Source of the DNA: Rhodocyclaceae bacterium
Lineage (GTDB): Bacteria; Pseudomonadota; Gammaproteobacteria; Burkholderiales; CAIKXV01
Assembly (NCBI GenBank): GCA_020248265.1
Contig: JADCHX010000011.1
Coordinates: 62,001-126,000 of the forward strand
Direction of reading: 5' to 3'
Length of the DNA stretch: 64,000 nucleotides
The notes beneath the pieces were generated by a model, which saw only the letters and a list, made by a program, of their open reading frames with translations, was not told the DNA's origin and did no database searches. Each line of letters begins with the position of its first letter. Within the stretch, counting starts at the first letter, position 1. Positions 55,832-64,000 of the stretch are shown in pieces. A program made the position numbers and the translations under genes.

Positions 55832-56806
55832 ATGCGAAAAACCGACCTGGTCCTGGGTGCCGTCGTGCTGTGCATGGCGGCCAGCCCGACCTTGGCGCAG
55901 GGGAGCGGTGCCGGCTGGCCGGTGAAGCCGATGCGCCTGGTGATGCCCAATGCCCCCGGCACCGGTACCGATACGCTCGGGCGCATCGTGGCGCAGTACC
56001 TGGGCGAGGAACTCGGCCAGCAGCTGGTGGTGGACAACCGCGCCGGCGCCGGCGGCGTGCTCGGCATGAACATCGGCCGCAACGCCGCCCCCGACGGCTA
56101 CACGCTGATCTACTCCTCGCCGCCCGCGCTGACGGTTGCCCCCTTCGTGCAGAAGCAGCAGCCGTTCGACCCGATGAAGGACTTTGCCTACATCAGCACC
56201 ATCGGCATCACGCCCAACGTGCTGATCGTCAACGCGTCGCTGGGCGTGAAGTCGGTGGTCGACCTGATCGAGCTCGCTCGCGCGAAGAAGGGGGCGCTCA
56301 ACATGTCCTCCTCGGGCAACGGCTCGCAGAGCCACCTCGCCGGGGCGCTGCTGCAGAACATCGGCCGGTTCGAGTCGCTGCACGTGCCGTTCAAGGGCGG
56401 CGGTGCCGTGCCGTCGGTGATGTCGGGCGAGTCGCACTGGTCCATCAACCCGGCCCCGTCGTCTCTCGGGCTGATCCGCGCCGGCAAGGTCGTGGCGCTC
56501 GCGCACACCCTGCCCAGGCGCACGCCGCTGCTGCCCGACATGCCGTCGATCGCGGAGTCGATCCCGAAGTACAACTACAGCGCGTGGAACGGGATCATCG
56601 CGCCGGCGAAGACGCCGCAGCCGATCCTCGACCGCCTGCACAAGGCGCTGGTGGCCACCATGGCGCGCGCCGAAGTCAAGGCTGCCTTCGCAGCACAGGC
56701 GACCGAGATCGTGGTGTCGACCCCGGCCGAGTTCCGGGCGCTGGTGCAGGAGACCATCGCCAGCAACATCAAGCTGGTCAAGGCCCTCGGGCTGCAGGTG
56801 GACTGA
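55832..56806 (+). CDS. Bug/TctC-family periplasmic solute receptor
   Basis: A 324-residue Bug receptor. The signal peptide ends near SPTLAQG, then WPVKPMRLVMPNAPGTGTD, DNRAGAGGVLGMNIGRNA and HVPFKGGGAVPSVMSGE. MPNAPGTG replaces the usual VPFPPGG. An excellent ribosome binding site, AGGAGGAG, stands three bases before the ATG, so high expression is possible. It follows tctA in the same direction and is three bases from the next Bug gene. Confidence 0.95.
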   Translation: MRKTDLVLGAVVLCMAASPTLAQGSGAGWPVKPMRLVMPNAPGTGTDTLGRIVAQYLGEELGQQLVVDNRAGAGGVLGMNIGRNAAPDGYTLIYSSPPALTVAPFVQKQQPFDPMKDFAYISTIGITPNVLIVNASLGVKSVVDLIELARAKKGALNMSSSGNGSQSHLAGALLQNIGRFESLHVPFKGGGAVPSVMSGESHWSINPAPSSLGLIRAGKVVALAHTLPRRTPLLPDMPSIAESIPKYNYSAWNGIIAPAKTPQPILDRLHKALVATMARAEVKAAFAAQATEIVVSTPAEFRALVQETIASNIKLVKALGLQVD

Positions 56807-56809
56807 GCG

Positions 56810-57799
56810 ATGCGCCTGCCGCCATTGGTTGCCTTCGCCCGCGTCGCCGCGTCCGTGCTGTCGATCGTCGCTGCCGCCCCGGCGGTGGCGCAGCCGCAGC
56901 CGGCGTGGCCGGCCAAGCCGCTGCGCCTGATCGTGCCGCAAAGCGCTGGCGGCTCGACCGACCTCGTCGCGCGGCCGCTCGCGCAGCAGCTCGCCGCCGC
57001 CCTCGGGCAGAACGTGCTGGTCGACAACCGCCCCGGTGCAGGCAGCGTGATCGGCACCGACATCGTCGCGCGCGCCGCGCCCGACGGCCACACGCTGCTG
57101 GCGATCGCCGCATCCTTCACCGCGACACCCGCGCTGCACGCGAAGCTGCCGTTCGACAGCCAGCGCGACTTCGCACCTATCACGCTGCTGTCGGCGTTTC
57201 CCAACCTGCTGGTGGTACACCCGTCGCTGCCGGTGAAGTCGGTCCAGGATCTGCTGGCGCTTGCCCGCGCGCGGCCCGGTCAGCTCAACTACGGCACTAG
57301 CGGCGCGGCGACCGGCACCCACATGTCGATGGAGCTGTTCATGCACCTGACCGGCGTGCGGCTGGTGCACGTGCCGTACAAGGGTGGCGCGCCCTCGGTA
57401 CAGGCGCTGATGGGGAACGAGGTGCAGGTGAACATGGCGACCATCTCCACCGCGCTTTCGCAGGTGCGTGCAGGGCGCCTGCGCGCGCTGGCTACCACCG
57501 GTGCCCGCCGTGCTGCCGTGCTGCCGGAGCTGCCTACGGTCGCCGAGGCTGGCGTCGCCGGATTCGACTATACGTCGTGGACCGGCCTGCTGGCGCCGGC
57601 TCGCACGCCGCAGGCGGTGGTCGAGCGCCTGCACGTCGAGGCAGCCAGGGCGATCAACAGCGCCGAAATGAAGGCGTTGCTGGCGACCGAGGGGGCCGAG
57701 CCGGTCGGCAGCACGCCCGCCCAGTTCGCGACGCAGATCCGCATCGAGATCGCGCGCTGGACGCAGGTGGTGAAAGCGGCGGGCATCCGTGCAGATTGA
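56810..57799 (+). CDS. Bug/TctC-family periplasmic solute receptor
   Basis: A 329-residue Bug receptor with signal peptide ending at APAVAQ and mature start [19 protein letters not shown]. It has [18 protein letters not shown] and [23 protein letters not shown] in the first loop replaces PPGG. It starts three bases behind the previous Bug gene, the closest receptor pair in the window; the two share the fold but not close sequence, so they are probably not a recent duplication. Confidence 0.95.
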   Translation: MRLPPLVAFARVAASVLSIVAAAPAVAQPQPAWPAKPLRLIVPQSAGGSTDLVARPLAQQLAAALGQNVLVDNRPGAGSVIGTDIVARAAPDGHTLLAIAASFTATPALHAKLPFDSQRDFAPITLLSAFPNLLVVHPSLPVKSVQDLLALARARPGQLNYGTSGAATGTHMSMELFMHLTGVRLVHVPYKGGAPSVQALMGNEVQVNMATISTALSQVRAGRLRALATTGARRAAVLPELPTVAEAGVAGFDYTSWTGLLAPARTPQAVVERLHVEAARAINSAEMKALLATEGAEPVGSTPAQFATQIRIEIARWTQVVKAAGIRAD

Positions 57800-57848
57800 C
57801 CGGTCCTGCGCGTTTCCCGATCTCGGCAGCTGCGCCGCCAGGGGACTG

Positions 57849-59663
57849 ATGCGCCTGTTTGCCCTGGCTGCCCTCTGCCTGTCTGTCGCGGCAGCGGGCG
57901 CGGCCGATCTCGCGGAGATCAAGGCAAGAGGCGAATTGCGTCATCTGGGCATCCGCTACGCCAATTTCGTCACCGGGGCTGGAGACGGGTTCGACGCGGA
58001 GATCGTCCAGGGGTTCGCCAGGCACATCGGTGTTCGCTACCGCCTGGTCTATTCCGATTTCTACTCGGTGGTCGGCGACCTGATCGGCCGCAGCGTGCGC
58101 GTGGAAGGCGGCAAGGCGGTGCTGGGTGCGGCAGTTCCGCAGCGCGGCGACATGATCGCCACTGGATTCACCCGTCTGGCATGGCGGGAGGCGCTGCTGA
58201 ACTTCTCCGATCCCGTGTTCCCCTCGCAGGTCCTGCTCGTGCGCGCCGCGCCTGCTGCGGCTGGTGCGGGCGCTGCCAACCTTTGCTTCGAGGTACGCGA
58301 TACCGGGATCGGCATCGCGCCGGAACAGCAGGCACTGATCTTCGCGCCGTTCTCCCAGGCCGATGCCTCGACCACACGGCGCTTCGGTGGCACCGGACTC
58401 GGCCTGTCGATCGTGCGCTCGCTGGTACAGCTCATGGATGGCAGCATCGGTGTCCAGAGCACGCCGGGCAGCGGCAGCGTCTTCAACGTGCAGCTCACGC
58501 TGGCGCTGTCCGATGCATCTCGATTGCCTGCGCCGGCCGATGCACTGCCGGCCGACTCGCGCCGCCTGCAGGCGGCGCGCATCCTGCTGGTCGACGACAG
58601 CGAGCTGAACCTCTAGGTGGCCAGGCGCCTGTTCGAGGCAGAGGGCGCACGCGTGGATATCGCGCGCAATGGACAGGAGGCGCTCGACATCCTGCGCAAG
58701 GCGCCCGCAGCCCATGACATCGTTCTGATGGACGTGCAGATGCCGGTGCTCGACGGCCACGAGGCGACCCGCCGCATCCGGAACGAGCTTGGACTGTCGA
58801 CGTTGCCGATCATCGCGCTCACCGCTGGCGTGCTGGCCAGCGAGCGCCAGCGCGCTGCCGCGGCCGGCATGGACGACTACCTCAGCAAGCCGTTCGACGC
58901 AGCGACGGCAGTCGCATGCATCCTGAGCCACCTGCGCAATCCACCGCCGATCGAGATGCCCGCGGCCAGTGTCCCGATCAGCGCCCCGACCGCAGTCGCC
59001 AGCGATGGCGAGTGGCTGCAGATCGTCGGCATCGATACCGAGGATGCACGCAGACGGATGGGCAACAATGCAGCGCTGTTCCGGCGCATGCTGGTGCGCT
59101 GGCTGCGCGATTTCGCAGACGTCGACCTGCCTGCCGGCCCGATGGATGCCACTGCCTTCGCCGGGTGCGCGATGCGCATGCACCGGCTGAAGGGATCCGC
59201 AGGAACGTTGGGAGCCAACCGGATCCATGCCCTTGCATCCGATGCCGAGGCGGCCTGTCGGCGGGAGGACGAGACGCAGGCGATCGACGCCTTCTCGCGG
59301 GTGGCCGAGGCGATCGGGCAACTGAGGGCGTCTGCTGCGTTGCTGCTGCCGGAGGTCGATGCAGATGCCGGACGGGTGGCGCCGGCCGTCGAGGGGACGG
59401 CTGGTGCGGGCGACGATTCCGATCCGGCAGCGCTGTTGCGCCTGGTGGGGCTTCTGCGCCAGCAGGACATGGCCGCCGTCGATTGCTTCGAGGCCCTGTC
59501 GCCGGCATTGCAGCGGCGGATGGATCCGGCCGACCACCGGTGCCTCGCCGGATACCTTGCCAGCCTCGAGTTCGATCAGGCCGCCGCGCTGCTCGACGCC
59601 CGCTTCGGCGGCGACGGCGCGTCGCAAGGGACGTTGCGCCGGGAATTGCCGAACTTGGTATAA
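57849..59663 (+). pseudogene. Decayed BvgS/EvgS-like sensor histidine kinase (internal deletion and in-frame TAG)
   Basis: The frame begins with a signal peptide and a periplasmic SBP_bac_3-like domain ([20 protein letters not shown]) that breaks off near residue 136. It passes directly into the end of a histidine-kinase ATPase domain ([27 protein letters not shown]). The second half of the sensor domain, the membrane helix, the HisKA domain with its histidine and the N-box are missing. A TAG at 58614-58616 stops the frame in the start of the receiver domain (DDSELNL-stop-VARRLFEAEGA). The same frame continues with the receiver aspartate (LMDVQMP) and an HPt domain with its histidine (MHRLKGSAGT). 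GAG to TAG is the likely mutation, since this motif often reads NLEVAR. No active kinase could be made. Confidence 0.85.
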
Positions 59664-59695
59664 CCGTGCCTCAACCACGGAGGGGATGCATCGTC

Positions 59696-61495
59696 ATGGC
59701 AGTCAGCAAAGGCGGCGCCGCGAAGGCGCCCGGCAGGAAGAAGACCCCGGCCGCAGCCCCGGCATCGGCCCGCGCGCGCGCGCGCGGCGCGGCGGCGAAG
59801 TCTGCTCGTTCTGTGCCTGTACGCACTTATCCGGACCTGCACGACCACATTGCCGCGCTCGACAAGGCGGGCCTGCTGGTGACCGTCGACCGCCCGATCA
59901 ACAAGGACACCGAGATGCACCCGCTGGTGCGCTGGCAGTTCCGCGGCGGCATCGAAGAGAAGGACCGCAAGGCCTTCCTTTTCAACAACGTGGTCGACAG
60001 CAAGGGCCGCAAGTACGATATCCCGGTGGTGGTCGGTGCGCTTGCGGCCAACCGCGAGATCTACCGGATCGGCATCGGCTGCGAGCTCGATCAGATCGAC
60101 GCCACCTGGAACAAGGCAGCCGCCAACCCGATTCCACCGCGTATCGTCGAGAACGCGCCCTGTCATGAGATCGTGATCATGGGCGACGACCTCGACAAGC
60201 CTGGCATGGGGCTGGATGCGATCCCGGTGCCGATCTCGACGCCGGGCTGGGACAACGCGCCCTATACGACGCTGTCGCAGTACATCACCAGGGACCCCGA
60301 GACCGGCGTGCAGAACATGGGGAACTACCGTGGTCAGGTGAAGGGCCAGCGGCGGCTGGGCATGAATCCCTCGCTGGAACTGCGCCCCGGCATCTACATT
60401 CACTGGGAAAAGGCGAAGGCGCGCGGTGAACGGCTGCCCGCCGCCGTGGTTCTCGGCGCGCCGCCCTGCATCACGTTCACGTCGGTGCAGAAGCTGCCCG
60501 AGACGGTCGACGAATTCCATGTCGCCGGTGGCCTCGTCGGCGCGCCGGTCAATGTGGTGCGTGCGAAGACGGTGGACCTGCTGGTCCCGGCCGAGGCCGA
60601 GGTCGTGATCGAGGGGTTCATCAACACCGAGTGGCTGGAGCCCGAGGCTCCGTTCGGCGAGTCGCACGGCCATGTGAACCTGCAGGAATTCAATGCGTTC
60701 ATGGACGTGACCTGCATCACGCGCAAGAAGAAGGCGATCCTCACGTCGATCATCTCGCAGGTGACGCCGAGCGAGTCGAGCCTGATCAAGCGCGTCGCGA
60801 TGGAGCCGCTGTTCCACAACCACCTCAGGAACGTGCTGGGCATCCAGGGCGTGAAGAAGGTGGTGATGCACGAGCCGCTCACCAACCTGCGCAAGGTGGT
60901 CGCGCTGATCATGGACACGAACACGCCGCGCAACGAGATCTGGCGTGCGATGTACGGCGCGGCCTCGCTGCACCGGGCCGCCGGCAAGTACGTGATCGCG
61001 GTCAACGAGGACATCGACCCGAACAACGCGGATGCGCTGCTGTGGGCGATGTCCTACCGTGCCAACCCGGCGCTCGACATCGAGATCCTCGCCCACCGCG
61101 ACCAGGGCCACGGCCCGCGCAGCAAGCGCAACGGCGGCACCGATGCGTCGGTGCTGATCGATGCGACACTGAAGGAGAAGTTCCCGCCGATCTCGCTGCC
61201 CAAGCGCGAGTACATGGAGAACGCGAAGCGCATCTGGGAGGAACTCGGCCTGCCACCGCTGCGGCCGCAGGCGCCCTGGTTCGGCTATTCGCTCGGCGAA
61301 TGGTCGCCCGAGTTCGACAAGGCCGCCGAACTCGCGGTGGCCGGCGATTACTTCCAGACCGGTGAACTGATCGCCACCCAGCGCCGCAACGACGTGAAGA
61401 TGAATACCGAGGTGCGCGACGTCGGCTATGGCGGATCCGGCGGCAAGTCGAAGTCGGGATCGAAGGACCGCAAGAAAAAGAAGAAGAGCAAGTGA
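59696..61495 (+). CDS. UbiD-family decarboxylase
   Basis: A 599-residue UbiD-family protein, a prenylated-FMN-dependent (de)carboxylase. Family segments are PYTTLSQYITRDPETGVQNM, EWLEPEAPFGESHGHVNL (acidic active-site region) and DINNADALLWAM-like DPNNADALLWAMSYR. Substrates of relatives range from 4-hydroxybenzoates to cinnamates and phenolic acids. The N-terminus (about 40 residues, Ala/Arg/Lys) and the C-terminal tail (GSKDRKKKKKSK) are unusually basic. No ubiX-like flavin prenyltransferase gene is in the window. It overlaps the next gene by GTGA and may share an operon with it. Confidence 0.93.
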   Translation: MAVSKGGAAKAPGRKKTPAAAPASARARARGAAAKSARSVPVRTYPDLHDHIAALDKAGLLVTVDRPINKDTEMHPLVRWQFRGGIEEKDRKAFLFNNVVDSKGRKYDIPVVVGALAANREIYRIGIGCELDQIDATWNKAAANPIPPRIVENAPCHEIVIMGDDLDKPGMGLDAIPVPISTPGWDNAPYTTLSQYITRDPETGVQNMGNYRGQVKGQRRLGMNPSLELRPGIYIHWEKAKARGERLPAAVVLGAPPCITFTSVQKLPETVDEFHVAGGLVGAPVNVVRAKTVDLLVPAEAEVVIEGFINTEWLEPEAPFGESHGHVNLQEFNAFMDVTCITRKKKAILTSIISQVTPSESSLIKRVAMEPLFHNHLRNVLGIQGVKKVVMHEPLTNLRKVVALIMDTNTPRNEIWRAMYGAASLHRAAGKYVIAVNEDIDPNNADALLWAMSYRANPALDIEILAHRDQGHGPRSKRNGGTDASVLIDATLKEKFPPISLPKREYMENAKRIWEELGLPPLRPQAPWFGYSLGEWSPEFDKAAELAVAGDYFQTGELIATQRRNDVKMNTEVRDVGYGGSGGKSKSGSKDRKKKKKSK

Positions 61496-62400
61496 CTACT
61501 CCGGCCAGCGCAGCTCTGCCGCGTACAGGGCTCGCCGCGGGCGGCGGATCGGAGCTGATCGGCCGCATCGGCCCGGCACTGCTCGACGCGGGCTATCCGT
61601 TGTCGGTGCATGCGGCCGCGCGCGAGGACGTGGCGGCCCTGCTCGCGGCCGGCGCTGCCTGGTCTCCGGCGCCCGCTGCGCTCGTGCAGGGCTGCGACCT
61701 GTTGTTGACCGCATTCGTAACGCCAGCCGATGCCGACGCGCTGCTGGATGGTTTGGACGGCGCTGCGCACGCGTCGCCGCAGCGCCTGCTGGTGGTGGAA
61801 CTGGGCACCCTCGCGCCGCGTCAGGTGCAGGCGCTGGCCGAGCGCCTGTCCGCGCTCGGCATCGACCTGCTCGATGTCGCGCAGGTCGATCTGGCCGAGG
61901 GTGCGGCGGGTGGCATCGGCCTGCGCGCCGGCGGCAGTACGACTGCGTTCGAGCGCGCGCTGCCAGTGCTGTCGCTGATCGGCGCCGATGTCCGCCATGT
62001 CGGCGCGATCGGCACCGGCCGCGTCGTCGCGGGCTGCCACCGGATCGTCGAGGCAGTCACCGTCGAAGCGGTGGCCGAGGCGCTGACGCTCGCGCGCCGG
62101 CTGGGCGCGGATGCGGCGCGGGTACGCGCGGCGCTGGCCGGCGGGTTCGCCGCCAGCCATGTACTCGACGTGCACGGGGCGCGCATGCTGTCGCGCGCGT
62201 TCGTGCCGGGGCTGGCGGCCGGCACGCATGCCGATGCGCTCGGGATGGTCGTGGACGAAGCCCATGCGCTCGGGCTCGACCTGCCGGGCAGCGCGCTGGT
62301 CGCGCAGCAGCTCAATGCACTGGTGGGCGCCGGTGACGGCGCGCTCGATTCGTCCGCGCTGGTGAAGGTGCTCGAGCGCATGGCCGGAGAATCGCGATGA
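61492..62400 (+). CDS. Beta-hydroxyacid-dehydrogenase-like protein with degenerate nucleotide site
   Basis: A 302-residue protein with the two-domain layout of 3-hydroxyisobutyrate/6-phosphogluconate dehydrogenases (SLIGADVRHVGAIGTGRVV; the C-terminal helical part). The N-terminal Rossmann motif that should read GxGxxG is only GGGSELIGRIGPALLDAGYP, and the catalytic Lys position is not evident (GRVVAGCHRIVEAVTVEAVA). It may be inactive, use the cofactor differently or be a diverged decarboxylation-pathway subunit. The GTG start overlaps the UbiD stop and the stop overlaps the next ATG, so all three genes are coupled. Confidence 0.8.
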   Translation: MTTPASAALPRTGLAAGGGSELIGRIGPALLDAGYPLSVHAAAREDVAALLAAGAAWSPAPAALVQGCDLLLTAFVTPADADALLDGLDGAAHASPQRLLVVELGTLAPRQVQALAERLSALGIDLLDVAQVDLAEGAAGGIGLRAGGSTTAFERALPVLSLIGADVRHVGAIGTGRVVAGCHRIVEAVTVEAVAEALTLARRLGADAARVRAALAGGFAASHVLDVHGARMLSRAFVPGLAAGTHADALGMVVDEAHALGLDLPGSALVAQQLNALVGAGDGALDSSALVKVLERMAGESR

Positions 62401-63320
62401 CCGGCCAGGCCGGGGGCGGCAGCGGCCGCCCGCGAGGGTGCCGGATCGGCGGGTTGCTGACCGCCGCTGCGCTGTTTCTGGGCAGCGGGGGTGCGGTCGC
62501 GCAGATGCCGCCCCCGGCGGTGACCCAGGCACCGGGCCGGCCGCCAGCGACGGCGGCCGATCGTGACGCAGCCTCCCGCAAGCCCGGCGCGGCCTGGTAC
62601 CGCGGCAACCTGATCACCCTCGATGCGTCCGAACCCAGGGCCGGCTTCAAGGCGCGCTGGACCTTCGAACGCACGTCCGATAACGACATCCGGCTGGTGC
62701 TCGAAGAGCAGCGCAAGGCCGGGCCCCAGTCGGGCACCATCCTGATCATCGGCCAGAAGGCGTTGCTCACGCGCGACCTCGTGCTGGCGCGGCAGGGGGG
62801 GCTGATGCCCGCGGTGGATGGCCCGACGCTGCTGCTCAACCTGACCCTGCGCCTGCTCGAGCGCGGCGTCCCTGACGGGCCGCAGTCGCTGCGGCGCGAG
62901 CGTACGGTCACGGTGAAGGACGACAAGCAGCCGCTGTCGGTCGATACGCCGAGCGCCGCAGGCACCTTCCTGCCGCCCTGGCAACTCACCGGCAAGGTGC
63001 GGCGCAACGGCGAAGTGGTCGAGTTCGACCTGCTGCTGGTCAGCCGGTCGCGCACCGACCCGAACGGCACGAACAACACGACGCTTCGCGGCACCTGGCG
63101 CGACGAAGCGAAGAAACCGCCAGAACTGCCTGACGGCCTGTCGCTCCAGGGGTGGTCGCTGCATGCGATCGGCAGCGTAGCCAAAGACGTCAATCGGCAG
63201 CAGGGTATCGTCTACGACGCAATCCCGCGCCAGGGCTTCGCGACGCTGGGCGAACTGCGCAAGGCGATCGCGCTCGGCTGGCCCGGGCAGCCCGACGCCG
63301 TCTATCACGGGAAGAAATAG
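62397..63320 (+). CDS. Secreted protein of unknown function
   Basis: A 307-residue protein with a signal peptide (RIGGLLTAAALFLGSGGAVAQ) followed by a Pro/Ala-rich linker of about 25 residues and a beta-rich domain (AAWYRGNLITLDASEP, FKARWTFERTSDNDIRLVLEE). No named domain is recognised. It is probably periplasmic. It overlaps the preceding dehydrogenase-like gene by four bases and ends 48 bases before the next dehydrogenase gene, so it seems part of the UbiD operon. Confidence 0.8.
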   Translation: MTGQAGGGSGRPRGCRIGGLLTAAALFLGSGGAVAQMPPPAVTQAPGRPPATAADRDAASRKPGAAWYRGNLITLDASEPRAGFKARWTFERTSDNDIRLVLEEQRKAGPQSGTILIIGQKALLTRDLVLARQGGLMPAVDGPTLLLNLTLRLLERGVPDGPQSLRRERTVTVKDDKQPLSVDTPSAAGTFLPPWQLTGKVRRNGEVVEFDLLLVSRSRTDPNGTNNTTLRGTWRDEAKKPPELPDGLSLQGWSLHAIGSVAKDVNRQQGIVYDAIPRQGFATLGELRKAIALGWPGQPDAVYHGKK

Positions 63321-63368
63321 ACATTGGAAGAGACAGGGTTACCGGAGGCGGCATCCGGCCCGGGGCGA

Positions 63369-64000
63369 ATGATGCGCGTGGGCGTGATCGGACTGGGCGT
63401 GATGGGACGGCCGATGGCGGCCAACCTGATGCGCGCCGGCTTTCCAGTCGCGGTGTATGCGCGGCGTGCGGCGTCGGCCGCATCGCTGGTCGCCGACGGC
63501 GCAACGGCCTGCGATTCGCCGGCGGCGCTGGCCGCGCGCTGCGATGCCGTCATCACGATGGTCACCGCCGACGCCGATGTCGAGCAGGTTCTGTTCGGCC
63601 CCGGTGGCGCTGTCGAGGGGCTGGTGCCGGGTGCGCTCGTGATCGACCACAGCACGATCTCGCCGTCGACCGCGCGTGCGTGTGCCGCGCGGCTGGCGCG
63701 GCAATCGGTGCAGATGCTCGATGCCCCGGTATCCGGCGGCGAGGCGGGCGCGATTGCCGGCTCGCTGTCGATCATGGCCGGTGGCGATGCCGATGCGTTC
63801 GAACGCGCGCGGCCGCTGCTCCAGGCGGTTGGCCGCACGCTGGTGCACGTGGGCGACAGCGGGGCGGGGCAGGTGGCGAAGGCTGCCAACCAGCTCGCGA
63901 TCTGCGTGACGCTGCAGGGCATGGCCGAGGCGTTCTGCCTGGCTGGCGCGCATGGCGTCGATCCCCAGGTGCTGCTCGATTCATTGCGCGCGGGAACCAC
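63369..64000 (+). CDS. 3-hydroxyisobutyrate dehydrogenase family protein (partial, 3' end off the window)
   Basis: The first 210 residues of an NAD(P)-dependent beta-hydroxyacid dehydrogenase. The Rossmann motif is intact (VGVIGLGVMGRPMAANLMRAG), followed by the substrate segment DAPVSGGEAGAIAGSLSIMAGG, and the catalytic lysine region GAGQVAKAANQLAICVTLQG is present. Unlike the degenerate relative 1 kb upstream, all catalytic marks are kept. Two adjacent ATGs or a TTG 45 bases upstream could be the start; the ATG giving MMRVGVIGLG is preferred. Confidence 0.9.
   Translation, partial: MMRVGVIGLGVMGRPMAANLMRAGFPVAVYARRAASAASLVADGATACDSPAALAARCDAVITMVTADADVEQVLFGPGGAVEGLVPGALVIDHSTISPSTARACAARLARQSVQMLDAPVSGGEAGAIAGSLSIMAGGDADAFERARPLLQAVGRTLVHVGDSGAGQVAKAANQLAICVTLQGMAEAFCLAGAHGVDPQVLLDSLRAGT

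Noticed and set aside
58614-58616. TAG in the sensor kinase as pyrrolysine or programmed read-through
   Set aside because: The gene also lacks its phospho-acceptor and membrane parts, so it is already broken, and there is no PylS context. A simple nonsense mutation is the better reading.

Overview
This window is GC-rich, densely coding DNA from a member of the Proteobacteria. It is most likely a betaproteobacterium of the Burkholderiales type. The evidence is the rpsU-yqeY-dnaG-rpoD core, the RpoD with a long Ala/Lys-rich N-terminus, and above all eleven periplasmic solute receptors of the Bug/TctC family, whose expansion is typical of Bordetella, Cupriavidus and their relatives. No phage, insertion sequence or CRISPR array is visible. 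The only broken gene I can defend is one sensor kinase. Coordinates below were refined from long open frames using start codons, ribosome binding sites and overlaps.

Layout. 1-6.2 kb: two enolase-superfamily enzymes, two Bug receptors, and a TauD-type dioxygenase divergent from a GntR/FCD regulator. 6.2-6.5 kb: a cluster of GGGGTCAGGTC repeats with a perfect 29-bp inverted repeat. 6.5-16.9 kb: a beta-hydroxyacid dehydrogenase, a gamma-glutamyltransferase-like enzyme, an Ldh2-type dehydrogenase, two membrane proteins, three Bug receptors and a third enolase-superfamily enzyme. 16.9-22.6 kb: a second repeat cluster, then the macromolecular synthesis genes rpsU, yqeY, dnaG and rpoD. 22.7-24.4 kb: a UGSC-family selenoprotein gene read through an in-frame TGA, with a SECIS-like hairpin just downstream, coupled to a 373-residue partner. 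24.5 kb: a CAU tRNA, probably Ile2. 24.7-30.2 kb: a six-gene surface-glycan operon (WbqC-like, GT2, methyltransferase, small EamA-like protein, GT-C membrane protein, WecE-like aminotransferase).

30.4-41.3 kb: an acyl esterase/peptidase, a Bug receptor, hflX, a glycosyltransferase, a TPR protein, a bicupin and Bug gene, and a divergent amidohydrolase-asparaginase pair. 41.4-47.0 kb: a coenzyme F420 operon (fbiC, npdG, cofE, cofD, cofC), uncommon in this group. 47.2-52.6 kb: a Bug receptor, a ring-hydroxylating dioxygenase (alpha and beta), a divergent Rieske ferredoxin, an octopine-dehydrogenase-like enzyme and a luciferase-like monooxygenase that may use F420. 52.6-57.8 kb: the only complete tripartite tricarboxylate transporter (Bug, tctB, tctA, Bug, Bug). 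57.8-64.0 kb: a decayed BvgS-like sensor kinase, a UbiD-family decarboxylase, two beta-hydroxyacid-dehydrogenase-like proteins and a secreted protein.

The most notable content is the selenoprotein (Sec105) with its hairpin, the F420 operon together with a possible F420 consumer, and a TGTGATCACA palindrome found upstream of both the F420 operon and the dioxygenase genes.
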